Assembly: GCA_003254925.1 (NCBI GenBank)
Contig: QANZ01005364.1
Location: forward strand, 225,626 to 289,625
Reading direction: 5' to 3'
DNA: 64,000 nt
Source of the DNA: Chamaecrista fasciculata
Lineage: Eukaryota > Streptophyta > Magnoliopsida > Fabales > Fabaceae
Numbering within the stretch: position 1 is the first letter of the stretch; the number at the start of each line of letters is the position of its first letter. The translations under genes and the position numbers were made by a program. Positions 22,655 through 33,763 of this stretch are shown in pieces. The notes beneath the pieces are model-generated. The model searched no databases. It saw only the letters and a list, made by a program, of their open reading frames with translations, and was not told where the DNA came from.

Positions 22655-23612
22655 AAAAACACTAATTTCGTCTCTAAATTTTTTTTCAGTCGATTTCGTC
22701 CCTAATATCACATTTTGATTAATTTTATCATTTTCTCTTACTTTAATCAAATATTAATGACAAAATCTACGTGGTTAATGATATATAATGGAAGTCGGCC
22801 TAAAACCTCTCTTTCATGAGAGAAAACCCTCTCCGACGTGAGAGTTTTTCTGAGTGAAACTTTGGGCCACCGCTATCTCACCATCGGTGGCCCTCCCTCT
22901 GGTTATAAAGTTTTGTGGCGACGACGTTCTGGATCACGACAGCTTCTGGCTTCCACAGCGGCTTTGTGGTTTGGTCCTGATTTTTTGGTGCTCTTCCATG
23001 GTGTTGTTTCGTTTTATTATATTATTATTGTTGCTTTGAGTCTGTTTATGTCTTTCTTTAGAACAACCATTGAGGTTGCTTGCTGTCCTGTTTGGAATGG
23101 TTTGTCTCTTTTAGATGACTTTATTTATGTTTCATGTTTTTTAGATGATTATAGATTTAGTTGGATCACTAGATCCGCTAACTTGGCAGTTGATTATCTT
23201 GTCAATTTGTCTAAAACGAGGATGGGTCTTCTTCGATGGGTTGTAAACCCCCCACCTTCGTCAGTTGATATCATTTCTAGTGTTATTGTTTATGCTAGGG
23301 AGGAATTGACTATTTTTACTTTATTTTTGTTTGTATTGTACTTGGCTTTGCCTTGTTTATGAGTGAATTATGTTTCACGCCAATAAAAAAAAATGTAATG
23401 TAATATTAATAGAGTAAGAAACTCAAATCTTAACTCATTGAAAAATATGATGCTTGTTAATTTATTGAAAGAAGTTAATTAAAGGATAAAATTGACCAAA
23501 ACGTAAAATAGTGGAGATCAAATTGATCGTAATAAAAGATTAAAGACGAAATTGATAATTTAGGTAAAGTTTAGAGACAACATAAATACTTTTCTCTTTT
23601 TTTTTGAGAGAT
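22655..23612. repeat. MITE family M1 copy 2, split by a LINE
   Basis: The left half (22655-22790) and right half (23394-23612) together match the arms of the other M1 copies; for example 'atattaatgacaaaatct' and 'ttaatttattgaaagaagtt'. The LINE fragment at 22791-23393 interrupts it. The MITE is therefore the older insertion. Confidence 0.65.
22791..23393 (+). mobile_element. Internally deleted LINE with RNase H remnant
   Basis: A 174-residue frame (22838-23362) ends in a stretch like the C-terminus of the plant L1-type LINE RNase H domain: 'FSWITRSANLAVDYLVN' followed by 'LLRWVVNPPPSSVDII'. After it come a short 3' UTR and an A9 tail. Flanks TATAATG and TGTAATG are an imperfect short target duplication. 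A full LINE is several kilobases and carries endonuclease and reverse transcriptase; both are missing, so a large internal deletion is inferred. The 174-residue frame should not be read as a host gene. Confidence 0.6.
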
Positions 23613-24424
23613 GGGAGCAATTTTTTAAAAATAAAGTAAAAGAAAAAGGTCAGATAATAATAATATGATCAATATTGGGTAAACTATTTACAAGCGCTGG
23701 GGAGGCAGGGGTGTGGTAGATGATCATATTCCATAAACAGAATCCCACCATTTCCATTTCTTTAGTTAAAAAAATAAAATTAAAAAAAAAACTTTAAAAA
23801 CCATCAAACAAGTCGGTCTGTGTCTGTGAGCGGGATTCCTCTGCACTGCACTTTTTGACACTAAGCTTTCTTCAGTTTGGCCAGCACATAGATCCAATAA
23901 TAATGCACCTAATCTACAGTATCTAAAATAATAAAGTGCCTTAATAACCTTAGATAGTTAGATATGACCATGAATTATGAGAACATGAATTCTTTGATTT
24001 CCTTTCTTTTATGATGATGGGCAGTGAATCAGAAACCCATGGTTTTTTAACTTTTAAACTGACCTTTGGACTAAACCGCTGGCTTCAACAGTTGCCCCTG
24101 ATTACAAGCAAAAGCTGCTTTTTCTCATAGTAGAAAGCAATACCCACTCCAAAAGTAATAAAAAAAAATCTTCAAGCAAATTAAAAGTAGCCAGGTTTAG
24201 ATAACTTGCCTGTTGTTTTATGCATTACTAGGATCTGGCCGCGTGGAAATTACTCTCTTGTCCCTGCCTGCACTAATATTATTATATATTATAATTCCGA
24301 GTAACAGGGATGTTTTTGGAAAGTGAGAGCATGGGCACGTGATAAAACTACAAAACCATCAAACACAATTCATAATTTTTGTTTTTTCCTTGTGTTCCGG
24401 GACCAACTACTCCTATCCTCCTCT
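23613..24424 (+). other. Upstream region of ENOD93
   Basis: Spacer leading to the ENOD93 promoter. No coding frame is supported. CACGTG occurs at 24336-24341, about 85 bp upstream of the TATA box. It matches the G-box core bound by bZIP and bHLH factors; its use here is unproven. Confidence 0.4.
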
Positions 24425-24432
24425 TATAAATA
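24425..24432 (+). promoter_or_regulatory. TATA box of ENOD93 gene
   Basis: TATAAATA lies 125 bp upstream of the start codon; transcription would begin near 24457, leaving a 100-base leader. Confidence 0.6.
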
Positions 24433-24556
24433 TCTCATCAACTTTTACCTTCTCTTCATCCAATTCCGAAGCCTATTACTCAGATTAGATATTCAATTAC
24501 TTCAAAGTTCATCATTCTTCAATTATCTTTTGTTTGATTAAAACTCATCCCCGAAG

Positions 24557-25137
24557 ATGGCAAAGGGAAATGTTGCTGCTAATTCCCCACTTGAGAGGAC
24601 TAGCTTGGCTTCAATTGATCACAGTTTGGCCATGGCCAAGCGCTGTTCTCATGGTAATTAATCTTCTCTCTACTCTGCTTCACTTATCTCACACTACTCA
24701 TATATATATATACTCTCAGATTCAATATCTTCAAAATATATACAAAGTTATCTAATTTGGCTTTTGATTTCTTCTGTGAACAGAGGGTGTCATGGCAGGA
24801 GCTAAGGCTGCTGTTGCTGCCACTATTGCCACTGCAATCCCAACTGTAAGTATTGTTTGTAATCATTATTCATGTTTAATTCCCTTACGTAATTTAAACA
24901 TAAAAAGGAAATCCTGATTGAAACCATGGTTGATACTGATGATATACACATATATATGTATGGCAGATGGCTAGTGTAAAGATGCTACCTTGGGCAAGAG
25001 CCAATCTGAATCACACTGCTCAAGCTCTCATAATATCTACAATGGCTGGAGCTGCATTTTTCGTAGTAGCAGACAAGACTGTGTTGGCCACTGCAAGAAA
25101 GAACTCATTCAACAAAACTTCCAATGCTCAACCATAA
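24557..25137 (+). CDS. ENOD93: Early nodulin-93-like protein (3 exons)
   Basis: Exons 24557-24653, 24784-24845 and 24967-25137 encode 109 residues; borders are CATG|GTAATT, GAACAG|AGGGTG, ACT|GTAAGT and GGCAG|ATGGCT. Recognised from 'PLERTSLASIDHSLAMAKRC', 'AGAKAAVAATIATAIPT', 'VKMLPWARANLNHTAQALII' and the C-terminal 'VADKTVLATARKNSF'. Two hydrophobic segments (about residues 37-55 and 73-92) suggest a small membrane protein. ENOD93 was first described as a nodule-induced gene of legumes, but homologues are found in non-nodulating plants and are linked to nitrogen response and mitochondria. The biochemical role is not settled. No lesion is seen. A TATA box and a leader support active transcription. 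Confidence 0.92.
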
Positions 25138-25493
25138 TCTCAATTCATTACCCAACCTTCTACACTAATTGTACTATTTATATATAGCAATCCATATATG
25201 CAGTATGTAGTTAGTGGATTAAGATAGACATGATTTATTTATGTACCAGCCAATCATCTACTTTTATGAATGCAATTTCTTTCTGTATATGTTTATTATT
25301 CCTTTCAGCAATGGAATAGATTTCACCTCACTCTGTATACCTCAGATGTATTAGATACAAAACCAGAAGCATCCAAGATCTTATCCACCTCATGCATCCA
25401 GCATTTTATAAATATTATAGTTTCGGGTTGAAATTTATCATGAAAAAAACTATCACTCTGTAAACAACAGGAACTTTCCCCATTCCTTTGTCA
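25138..25493 (+). other. 3' flank of ENOD93
   Basis: Probable 3' UTR to about 25300, then spacer to the PPR relic. Nothing else is seen. Confidence 0.5.
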
Positions 25494-25824
25494 TTAATTT
25501 AAACTGGTTCTTATTGCTACACCATCCCATCTTCTAGCTCCTGTATATATGTTTGATAAAAGCACATGCGCTCCAGGATTTTCAGGTTCCAATTTAAAGA
25601 AGCGATCTACAACATATTCACCGAACTGATAATTATGTCTATAAACCTTACAAGTTACAAGCATTAAGCAGAGAACCCCAGAATCACAGATAACTCTATC
25701 TAACTCCATTTCCATACTTTTCGTCAGATTGTTTGCTTCTTCAAGCTTCCCTGCTCTATCTAGGAGATCTATCATGCATTTATTGCAGTTTTTGTATAAC
25801 CTTATGATAGAGATTAGGGCAAAT

Positions 25825-28128
25825 TGTATATTGAATATTCTGGATATCCAATAGGGTACTGATAGAATGAATATATATAACACCTATAGGCCTGAAACCG
25901 TTACAGAGAGAGAATGAGAATAAATAGAAAGCCAACACGTATACAATGTAATTCCTATCTATACAGCTGTCCACTACTATACAATACAGCAATGTTAAAG
26001 GCACTAATACACTATCTAAATTAATTACTTGTCTTAACATTCCCCCTCAAACGTGGCGGTGCTACACAAAGACCAAGATTGTCTCTATGCTGTAAAAACA
26101 GAGTGGAGGTTAAAGCTTTAGTGAAGCAGTCTGCTACTTGCTTACTTGAAGGAATATGATGAATGTTGATGATGCCAGCTTGAACCAAGTCACGAATGAA
26201 ATGTACACATCTATCTCAATGTGTTTGCTTCTAGCATGTTGCACAGTGTTAGAAGTCAAGATTTTATTTATTAGAGTTAGTTGGTTAGTAGAATATTAAA
26301 TGTGGTAGGTGTTGTTGGTGTCTTTAAATATGTGTCAAGTCCCATTGTAATGTAAAAAAATTCCAACCAATTCCAATCAAATCCAGTTAATTTAACATGG
26401 TATCAGAGCCTTTTGAGCCTGGGTAAATTTTCTCCATTCCTACTTCCAACAACTACTTCCTCTGTTTATGGTCTCTGTTTCCTGCGTCAAGTAAAGGTTT
26501 CTCACTTTTGTGGCCCACTAATTTTTTGTGAACTGTTATACTCACCGCCGGCGAGGGAAGAGGCAGACGGCGCCGTCTGGCCGTTCCCCGAAGTCTGGCA
26601 ACCAATGGGACAGCGCGTGGATCTCACGCGCCGCATTTATCCTTCATGTTTCGTGGCGCGTGAATGCCACGCGCCGCCTTCCCGACAGCAGAAGAACATC
26701 GTCGTCGCTGTTTCAGGGTCGTCAGTCCTCGTCTAGGCCATTGGTGATGGTCATTTTGCCATTTGGTACTGGGTCATGCTCTTCTTCATACTGCTATTCA
26801 CCTCGTTATGTCTTCTCTGATTTCTTCAGTCAGACTTGGCTCGCCTCTTTTTCACAATGTCCTTCATTTTTCATACTGAGATTTGTATTGTGTTTTCATT
26901 CCAATTCCCCCTCACATTGCTCTTCTTTTCCCTGTTCATCACTCAAGCTTGTTGATTGAATCAAGTTGATGGCTGTGTTCTCATTCATTCCAGCCTTCTC
27001 TCCTTGTGACTTCAACCATGGGCTCATAGCTATGTTTCCATTCCAGCTTCTTCTCCCATGGATTTTTAACCACAGGATTATGTTTCCTTCTCTCAACAAG
27101 TTTAGTGGTGATTTCTTTTGAGTTGTCTACATGATGACTATTTGAGATACAATGACAGGGGGAGTTGCGAGAAGTTTGTTTCAAGGGTGTTTTTCCTAGT
27201 TTTATGTTCACAATTTTATGATGTATGAGATTTTTATGTTTTGGAATATCTTTGTAACAAGTTGGGCATGATTAACATCTATGCTCCAACTTGAGGGGGA
27301 GTGTTAGAAGTCAAGATTTTATTTATTAGAGTTAGTTGGTTAGTAGAATATTAAATGTGGTAGGTGTTGTTAGTGTCTTTAAATATGTGTCAAGTCCCAT
27401 TGTAATGTAAAAAAATTCCAACCAATTCCAATCAATTCCAGTTAATTTAACACAGGATTAGAGGCTAATGCTTTAGCACTTAAATTATCACACCAGAGCA
27501 TTGCAGGTTGTTTTAAATTCAGACCAAGTTCATGCATTAAAGACAATAACCATTTTACCTCTGCAGCACCATCCGCAAGAGCTCGATATTCAGACTCTGT
27601 ACTTGAGCGCGATACAACCTTTTGTTTGCGAGATCCCCAAGAGACCAACGTATTACCAAGATAAACACATATTCCTTCCATTGATTTCCTGTCCTCCAAG
27701 TCTGTGGCCCAATCTGCATCAGTAAATGCTGTGACACTCAAAGAATTTAATGGCTTAATATGAATACCATGATGAAAAGTGCCCTTCAAATAGCGAAAAA
27801 TTCTCTTGACACCTTGAAGATGAGTTTCAGTTGGCTGAGACAAGAACTGGCTGAGCTTGTTTCCTGAAAAGGAAATATCAGGCCGAGTGGTTGTTAAATA
27901 TTGAAGAGAACCGATCATCCTCCTGTAAGTAGAAGGATCTTCCAACAATTTTCCTTTTGTGCTCGTGAACTGCCTCCCTGTGACCATTGGAGTAGGAGTA
28001 GAAGAGCAATCAAACATATTAAATTTTTTCAGCAAGTCAAGTATGTACTTAGCTTGACTGAGATAGATTCCAGTATCATCACGATATACCTCAAGACCCA
28101 AGAAATAGTATAGTATCATCACGATATA
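25825..28128 (-). mobile_element. 5'-truncated Ty1/Copia retrotransposon
   Basis: Minus strand. The frame 28122-27442 encodes the end of reverse transcriptase ('YFLGLEVYRDDTGIYLSQAK') and RNase H ('AFTDADWATDLEDRKS', 'VVSRSSTESEYRALADGAAE'). After the nested element the same protein continues at about 26247-26045 ('ADCFTKALTSTLFLQHRDN'). Then come a polypurine tract (GAGGGGGAA) and a 3' LTR starting TGTTAAGACAAG at 26039, ending near 25825. Gag, protease, integrase and the 5' LTR are absent. At the truncated edge an 11-bp piece (ATCACGATATA) is repeated, at 28077-28087 and 28118-28128, suggesting repair-mediated joining. Confidence 0.8.
26247..27452 (+). mobile_element. TRIM-like LTR retrotransposon nested in Copia
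   Basis: Two direct repeats of 151 bp (26247-26397 and 27302-27452), starting TGTTAGAAGTCAAG and ending TTAACA, differ at only a few positions. Immediately after the first lies a primer-binding site TGGTATCAGAGCC (26398-26410, initiator Met tRNA type); just before the second is the polypurine tract GAGGGGGAG. The five-base CACAG is found at both edges and restores the interrupted Copia frame. In the right copy its CA overlaps the LTR terminus. The 0.9-kb interior is G+C-rich near 26540-26720 but has no gag-pol, so this is a non-autonomous element. Confidence 0.85.
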
Positions 28129-28810
28129 ATCTTTTCATTGATTTTGAAATACCAAACCAGCTTGCGTACAAGCAGATAAAACTCCCAAGAATGTTACATA
28201 TAATCTAATTGGGATCCTTCGTTGGCCATTTCGAGAAATGTCCAAACCGCATTCTCTGAGCTGAGGCCAAACTTTTAAAATTCATACTTCTGAATGCTTG
28301 TTCTGACACATCCATCATGCAGCCACATTTCGCATACATATTGATGAGACTTGTTCAAAAAGAAATATTGCTTGTTTTTTTTTGAAATTTTGATCTATAT
28401 AAATGCATGAATCCATTTGCCAAGGTCAAAACCACCTTGGTGAGCCAAGCTCATAACAATCCCATCTGTTCCAATATTTATCCCATCCAATAATTCTCGA
28501 GCTGTATCAATCTGATCACCACATTCGAGCTCACATAAGTAAGAGCATTAGTAAAGATGAAGATCTGAACTGAGCGCAATTTATTAACCCAATAACTTAT
28601 CCACTTTCCCCATTTCAGTGATCTTCAATGAGGACAAGCAGAGAGAATAGTCACCAAAGTACTTTCCCAATTTCACCAAAGTAGAGAATGTATCTGTTAA
28701 AATGTCTAAATTGTGTGATCTTGACCGTCCAAAGTGGGGAATCTTATTGAACAGGTATGGTGTAACATCCATGTAACTCCTGAAAATACATAAACAAAAA
28801 CTCAACAAAA

Positions 28811-29974
28811 TTTAAATAACTATAGATTTCATAAAAAGTAATTTAGCCTTTTAAAACTATAAGTCAATTTAATTTGATTATTTTTAGATATTGGCTTAGT
28901 TACTTAGAATACAATATAGTTTTAGTACTAGCTCCATGGTTCGGCACATCTGTTCTTTAATATATTTTGTGGTTTTAAAGTTAACACTCAAGTGTGTTGG
29001 CTAGAAAATAACCTAAGAGAAAGGGTTGAATTAGGATTAAAAAGCTTAGATTCTTTTTATTTACTAATGAAGATATTTTACAGTAAAATAATGAAGATAT
29101 TTTAGTTCCTATGTCATAAAGAAAACTTCCAAATTCCAACCTAATACTTTAAAACCAGTTTTTGAAGACAAGAAGTTCCACAATAAATATCTTTTTGGAT
29201 TCTATCCAATTAGCATGAGGCCTTTCCAAATATCATGAACCATACTCACAAATGCAAGAGCTTTTTTTCAAATAGCAAGTATTCCACTTATTAATTAGTT
29301 AAATAGCTAATTTCATCCATAAAAAGGCCCCATTAAATCTCTAGTATTCAAATTCTTTGAGATAAGTCCCCATTGGCCTGAGAGGATGAAATAGAAAACG
29401 CTCCAGCCAAGAGAGGATTTGTCAAAAACAGAAAAAGGAGGGATGTGACAAAAAGATAAGAACTTAGATCAGGTAGGTAGCTTTCTTCGGAAGCTAGAAC
29501 TGAAGGCATGAAACTTTAATTTCAAAATGATGAGAATCTATATATGTCCAAGGCAATTTGCATTTCACAACTGGCCAGTGCTTGCTTGCTAAGCTCTAGG
29601 GAACCTAAAACTTGAAGGGGTTTTTGATAGGGAGAACTTGAGTATTAGAACACTATTTTTTTTTAGTTTATCTCTATTTGTTTTAGGAGTGCTCATTTTA
29701 GTTTATTATTTTTGACTCAAAGTTCATTTTAATCCATTATCTTTTAAAAAGTTCAAATTGATCGCAATTTCGGTTCAAAATAGTCTTGTCGTAAGCTATT
29801 CCATCTCTTTCTTTAGTTTTTGATGACGAGACACCGGACAGCATTTCTCTCTCTCATACATAACCATTTCCCTTTTATGTGTACCATTTTTTTTTTATAT
29901 GAATAGATGTGATGGTGGAGGGGAAAGAGATAGACTCAAAAAATTAGAATACAAGAACACTTTAACTCTATATC
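28811..29974. other. Intergenic with MITE-like arms
   Basis: No gene supported. Phrases such as 'ttttagtttattatttttga' at 29690-29780 resemble one arm of the repeats at 8320 and 62112. Confidence 0.4.
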
Positions 29975-29991
29975 AAAACTTAATTTGAAGA

Positions 29992-30173
29992 AACCACATG
30001 AGTGCGACCTAGTGGTTCCTCACTTGGTCCTTTAACCAAGTGGTGGAGGTTCGAATCCTACCTTTGGGAATGAAAAGCATTCTGTTGTCAGTCGTTTACC
30101 CTTAAGTAGAAGACCCACGACGGAGGGATTAGTCATTATTCCCGACGGTGAATAACCTTTGTTTATTAAAAAA
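29992..30173 (+). mobile_element. tRNA-derived SINE with 17-bp target duplication
   Basis: A-box-like 'gcgacctagtgg', B-box GGTTCGAATCC, a non-tRNA body and an A-rich tail. The exact 17-bp repeat AAAACTTAATTTGAAGA lies at 29975-29991 and 30174-30190. Same general family as 20106-20287. Confidence 0.85.
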
Positions 30174-30190
30174 AAAACTTAATTTGAAGA

Positions 30191-32756
30191 GGGGCACTGC
30201 AAAAACGATCAACTGTTACAGATGTTCCAGGCATTATGCCACATCCCAATTTTTCATTGTGAAATTGTTCGAACCACTTCGTTATATATGTTGAAATGGA
30301 TGTATGTCTTGATGCTTTTCATATTAGAATGGAATAATTTTGGAATCTAAATTCCAAAGAAAAAAATGTTTCACATTAATAACATATGATATTAATGTGA
30401 AACATTTTTTTTCTTGAACAAAAATGTGAAACATTATCTGAGTGGGGGATCTCAATATATAACAAATGAGCGAAATTTTATCCATTGAGTCATGCGAATT
30501 GTACTATTTTTTTCTCCATAAACCCCATAATTGAAATGCGATATATTATCTTGACATGAGTAGAGGCATCAAGGAAATGTTTAAGTGGGCAAACATTTAA
30601 AAAAAAAGGTGAAAAAAGGCATTTTAAAAAATCTAATTAAAGAAGAGGAAATCTAATAAATTGTCAATTATTATCTTGTAATTAGATAATCTAATAACAA
30701 AAAGACAATCTAAAAACTACATAATTAAAATTTTCCTTAATTGAATTAACCTTTTTAAGCATGTAAAAAAATATATTCTCATCCATTGCTACTTTATTCC
30801 TGATGCTTTCGTCCCTTGTATCTCTTCCAAACAACTACAATGTTGCAAGTTATTAGCTAGATTAGAATCAAGTGTTTGTTACATACCTTTCATTCAGTAG
30901 CGAGTATGTAGCCAAATCTATTTCTGAACTCACCATAAAGTAGGTGTCAAGCTTGATAGTTTGAACATAGTGAAGATTGATGCAGCGAACCTTCAATCTA
31001 CCGATCGACATATAGGCTTATGATCAGTGTGAGGTTACACTAGTGCTCGTCGAATCTTTAACAACAACAGATGTGTTGTCTCTTCAGTATTCCCAGAATA
31101 AAAGTGGCACTTTCACTTTCTACTTTTAAGGTAAGGACGAGGAAACCAGTAACCACGGTGAGAAAAAAACTTCATATACAGTACTTTTTAGTGAGGGAAA
31201 CATCAACCATGATATCAAAACACCTGCTATTTTACACTATCTCATCTATTACATAAAAATGACAGTAACTAGTCTATAATACAAAAGTTGAAAATTCAAG
31301 AGTTAATAATATTATATGTCTCTACTTTACAGCACAAAGTCAAATGAGTTTGACCAAAAACTAGTAAAGTTCAAAACTGTCTTTGGATTATATATGCTAC
31401 TACTTCCACTGGTTTAATTTGTATTTCAATAAAATTTTTAATTATGTTGAAGTTCTGGTGATGGCTATCGTTAGTGACCCATTGATTTAAGAAGTGGGAA
31501 TATTCAATCCCCGCCATACACACACAAAAAGAAAAACAAGGGCTATATTTATTGGAGGTAATGTCGTTAAGATGTGGATTCTCCAAGTATTATTGAAGAG
31601 TGATGGCCCCCTGAGAATAGTCACAAGTTGAGAATAAAAAGTGGGGGCACCGTCTGAGGTTTTTATTTTATTTCTATTTATTGATTATATGAGGGAATAT
31701 TCATTCTGTCTAGTGAAGGTGTGAGTAGGGGATTCCTTCTTATCAAACCTAGGGTCAACACGCAAGCATAGATGCCAATAGGACTTGTTATAACTCATCA
31801 CTTCAGTTCAGAGTTCAAGCCTAATATTCTACCCGTAAGATATGTTCGGAAGTATTAACATGAGATTTTTCTTGGGTAGGTAGCATCTGTTAGACAAAAG
31901 TAATTACTAAATATCAACACATTGAATTTACTCAATCTTCATAACATAAGGAGCATCAAATATAATTTAACCAAAATTTAAATAAGGAAAAACATAATTT
32001 ACTTTTCAAATAAATTGACTTCTCAAAAAATAAGCAGCACTAGGTCACTTGTGTGGCTGTATATATAAATATTGCCTGCACAAGAATTTATCATTTAATA
32101 TGGAAACAGAGTTTTCTTTGGGGAAACAGATTTTCTAAACTGGGTGGACCATGGAATATTCATGAAGTTTACATTTTGATTTTTTTTTTTAATGGAAATC
32201 TTCTGTTACATCTTGATAATTATTGAAAAGGAATTTTGAATTATGTCTCCTCAGTCCTCACTTTAAATTTTAACAAGCTTCATCTACACTTCAAATTATC
32301 TAATTCTCTCTCTCTTTTTTTAGTTACAACCTTACCATTTTGATGATGTCAGCAGATGGTAGGTCCCACGTGCCATGGACCGTGGGAAAAAGGGTCCCGG
32401 TAATGGAGTATATTCTGGGCGAGGTATATGATCTGTTAATATGCTACTTCTTCCTCCTTTTTCTGAGAGGTGTAATGACATGATAGCAAATGCATTGGAT
32501 ATCTATGTAGTTCAGTGTCGAGAGACATAAAAATAGGTCAGAGAGATAGAGAGATAAATATCAATGAGACTCACTTTCTCTCTAATCCGAATTGAAATAA
32601 TCTTAACCCAAAAAAACGAAGAAACTATAAATAATCACCCCACAATCATCTACTTCTATGTTCTCACAATTATTGTATAGTAGAATTGAAACTTTTGTCC
32701 ATCAAACTGAAGCCTCAAATTGATTTATTGTCTCAACTCTTGGGAACTGGAATTAC

Positions 32757-32757
<1 letters not shown>
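30191..32757. other. Long intergenic region
   Basis: Apart from the weak PPR relic I see no gene, RNA or clear transposon. A small palindrome lies at 30362-30435, with 'aaaaatgtttcacattaata' mirrored. The frames at 31071-31256 and 31371-31586 have no recognisable domain. Confidence 0.4.
30887..31011 (-). pseudogene. Possible PPR relic exon
   Basis: From an ATG at 31011 the minus strand encodes 41 codons, including 'YVQTIKLDTYFMVSSEIDLA', then AAAG|GTATGT. The spacing of 'IK..DTYFMV' and 'EIDLA' resembles PPR repeats ('vKlG.dty.mv..li.mY.k..eidlA'). Together with its position upstream of the PPR pseudogene on the same strand, this suggests a further fragment. Evidence is thin. Confidence 0.25.
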
Positions 32758-32787
<30 letters not shown>

Positions 32788-32788
32788 G
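32757..32788. repeat. (TAA)n microsatellite
   Basis: About ten uninterrupted TAA units directly left of an M1 MITE; likely polymorphic in length. Confidence 0.9.
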
Positions 32789-32789
32789 G

Positions 32790-33077
32790 AAAAAGTATTA
32801 ATTTGTCCCTAAATTTTACACCAACTGTCAATTTCTTCCCCTAGCTTTCTTTGTTATCAATTTCGTCCCCAATGTTTCACATTTTGGTTAATTTTATCCT
32901 TTGCTCTTATTTTAGCCAAATATTATCGATAAAATCTATGTGGCTAATGATATATAATGTAAAATTGATAGAAAAAAACTCAAATCCTAATTCAGATTGA
33001 AAAACAAAATGCAGTCTATTGTTAATTTCTTGAAAAAAGTTAGTCAAAGGATGAAATTGACAAAAATGTGAAACATT
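32790..33077. repeat. MITE family M1 copy 3, truncated
   Basis: The left arm and centre match other copies ('aattttacaccaactgtcaa', 'gctaatgatatataatgtaa'). The right arm breaks off at the lone N (33078), where a different inverted repeat begins. This may be a real truncation or an assembly join. Confidence 0.6.
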
Positions 33078-33082
33078 NTTTT

Positions 33083-33245
33083 AACCATAATAAATTTTAC
33101 AAAAATTACATATTGACCCCCAAAAAAATTTTAAATTTTTCATTTTAGTCCCTATATAATATGTATTCAGGGACTTATTTATAATTTTTTGAAAATTTTT
33201 TGGGGTCATTATGTAATTTTTGCTAAATTTGTTGTGGTTAAAATT
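33083..33245. repeat. Small inverted-repeat element
   Basis: 'ttaaccataataaattttac' at 33082 is mirrored by 'aaatttgttgtggttaaaat' ending at 33245, and 'attgacccccaaaaaaattt' by 'aaattttttggggtcat'. Length about 160 bp, non-coding. Confidence 0.6.
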
Positions 33246-33261
33246 ACAAAATAGCTCCAAA

Positions 33262-33376
33262 GGGTACCAAAGTGTTAATGGAGAATACCACAGGGTACCA
33301 AAGTGTCAAGTTTCAAACCACAGGGTACCAAAGTGAAATAGGGTCAAATCACAGGGTACCAAAGTGTAATTTACCC
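33262..33376. repeat. GGGTACCAAAGTG unit array
   Basis: Four units of roughly 30 bp containing GGGTACCAAAGTG run in one direction and end in 'gtgtaatttaccct'. This is one arm of the foldback family at 10797-11190; no opposite arm is present here. Confidence 0.7.
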
Positions 33377-33382
33377 TTATTT

Positions 33383-33754
33383 TTATTTTTTTATGAGTAA
33401 ATGTAGCAGTAGAAGAGTAAAGAGGGAAGAGAGAGATAGACTTCAAAAACTAAAATATTAAAATACTCTAGCTCTCCCTATCAAAACCCCATATTATTAA
33501 GCCACGGCAATTCATACAAATCAAGTCATGCAGCAGTTTAAAAGTGAAAGAAAGTTAAGTGGTTGCGCCATAAGCGATGAAAAAAAGAAAAAGTAATTAC
33601 AATTTGATCATACGGGTTAAAGATCACTCTAGCTCCACCCAAAAAAGGAAAGTTAAGTAAAAACATGCAAAATTATTCCAGAATAACATTGTCAAATTAC
33701 GGATCACTTCAATAAGAAAATCTAAGCAGTCACTTAATTTATGGACTTGAACAA
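33383..33754. other. Spacer between repeats
   Basis: A+T-rich, no feature seen. Confidence 0.4.
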
Positions 33755-33763
33755 TTTTATTTA

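Larger units (their letters stand above)
25494..28810 (-). pseudogene. E-class PPR protein pseudogene split by retrotransposons
   Basis: Two parts flank a Copia remnant. The C-terminal part (25800-25494) reads 'CMIDLLDRAGKLEEANNL' and then 'FFKLEPENPGAHVLLSNIY', the standard E-motif end of PLS-type PPR proteins. The upstream part (28810-28130) has pieces such as 'LGKWIHAF', 'SLINMYAKCGCM' and 'VTFLGVLSACTQAGLV', but in shifting frames with stops. Intact family members edit or process organelle RNA. The locus is dead: frameshifts exist on both sides and about 2.3 kb of transposon sits between 'LSACTQAGLV' and 'CMIDLLDRAG', normally separated by some 20-30 residues. A further relic may lie at 30887-31011. 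Confidence 0.75.

Noticed and set aside
22838-23362. 174-residue frame as a host membrane-protein gene
   Set aside because: Its C-terminal half resembles LINE RNase H, it ends next to an A tail, and it interrupts a MITE.
26413-26959. Frames of 107 and 143 residues as genes
   Set aside because: They lie inside the TRIM-like element between primer-binding site and polypurine tract and have no recognisable domain.
29992-30173. Functional tRNA gene
   Set aside because: A- and B-box are present, but no cloverleaf can be drawn; the A tail and target duplication show a SINE.
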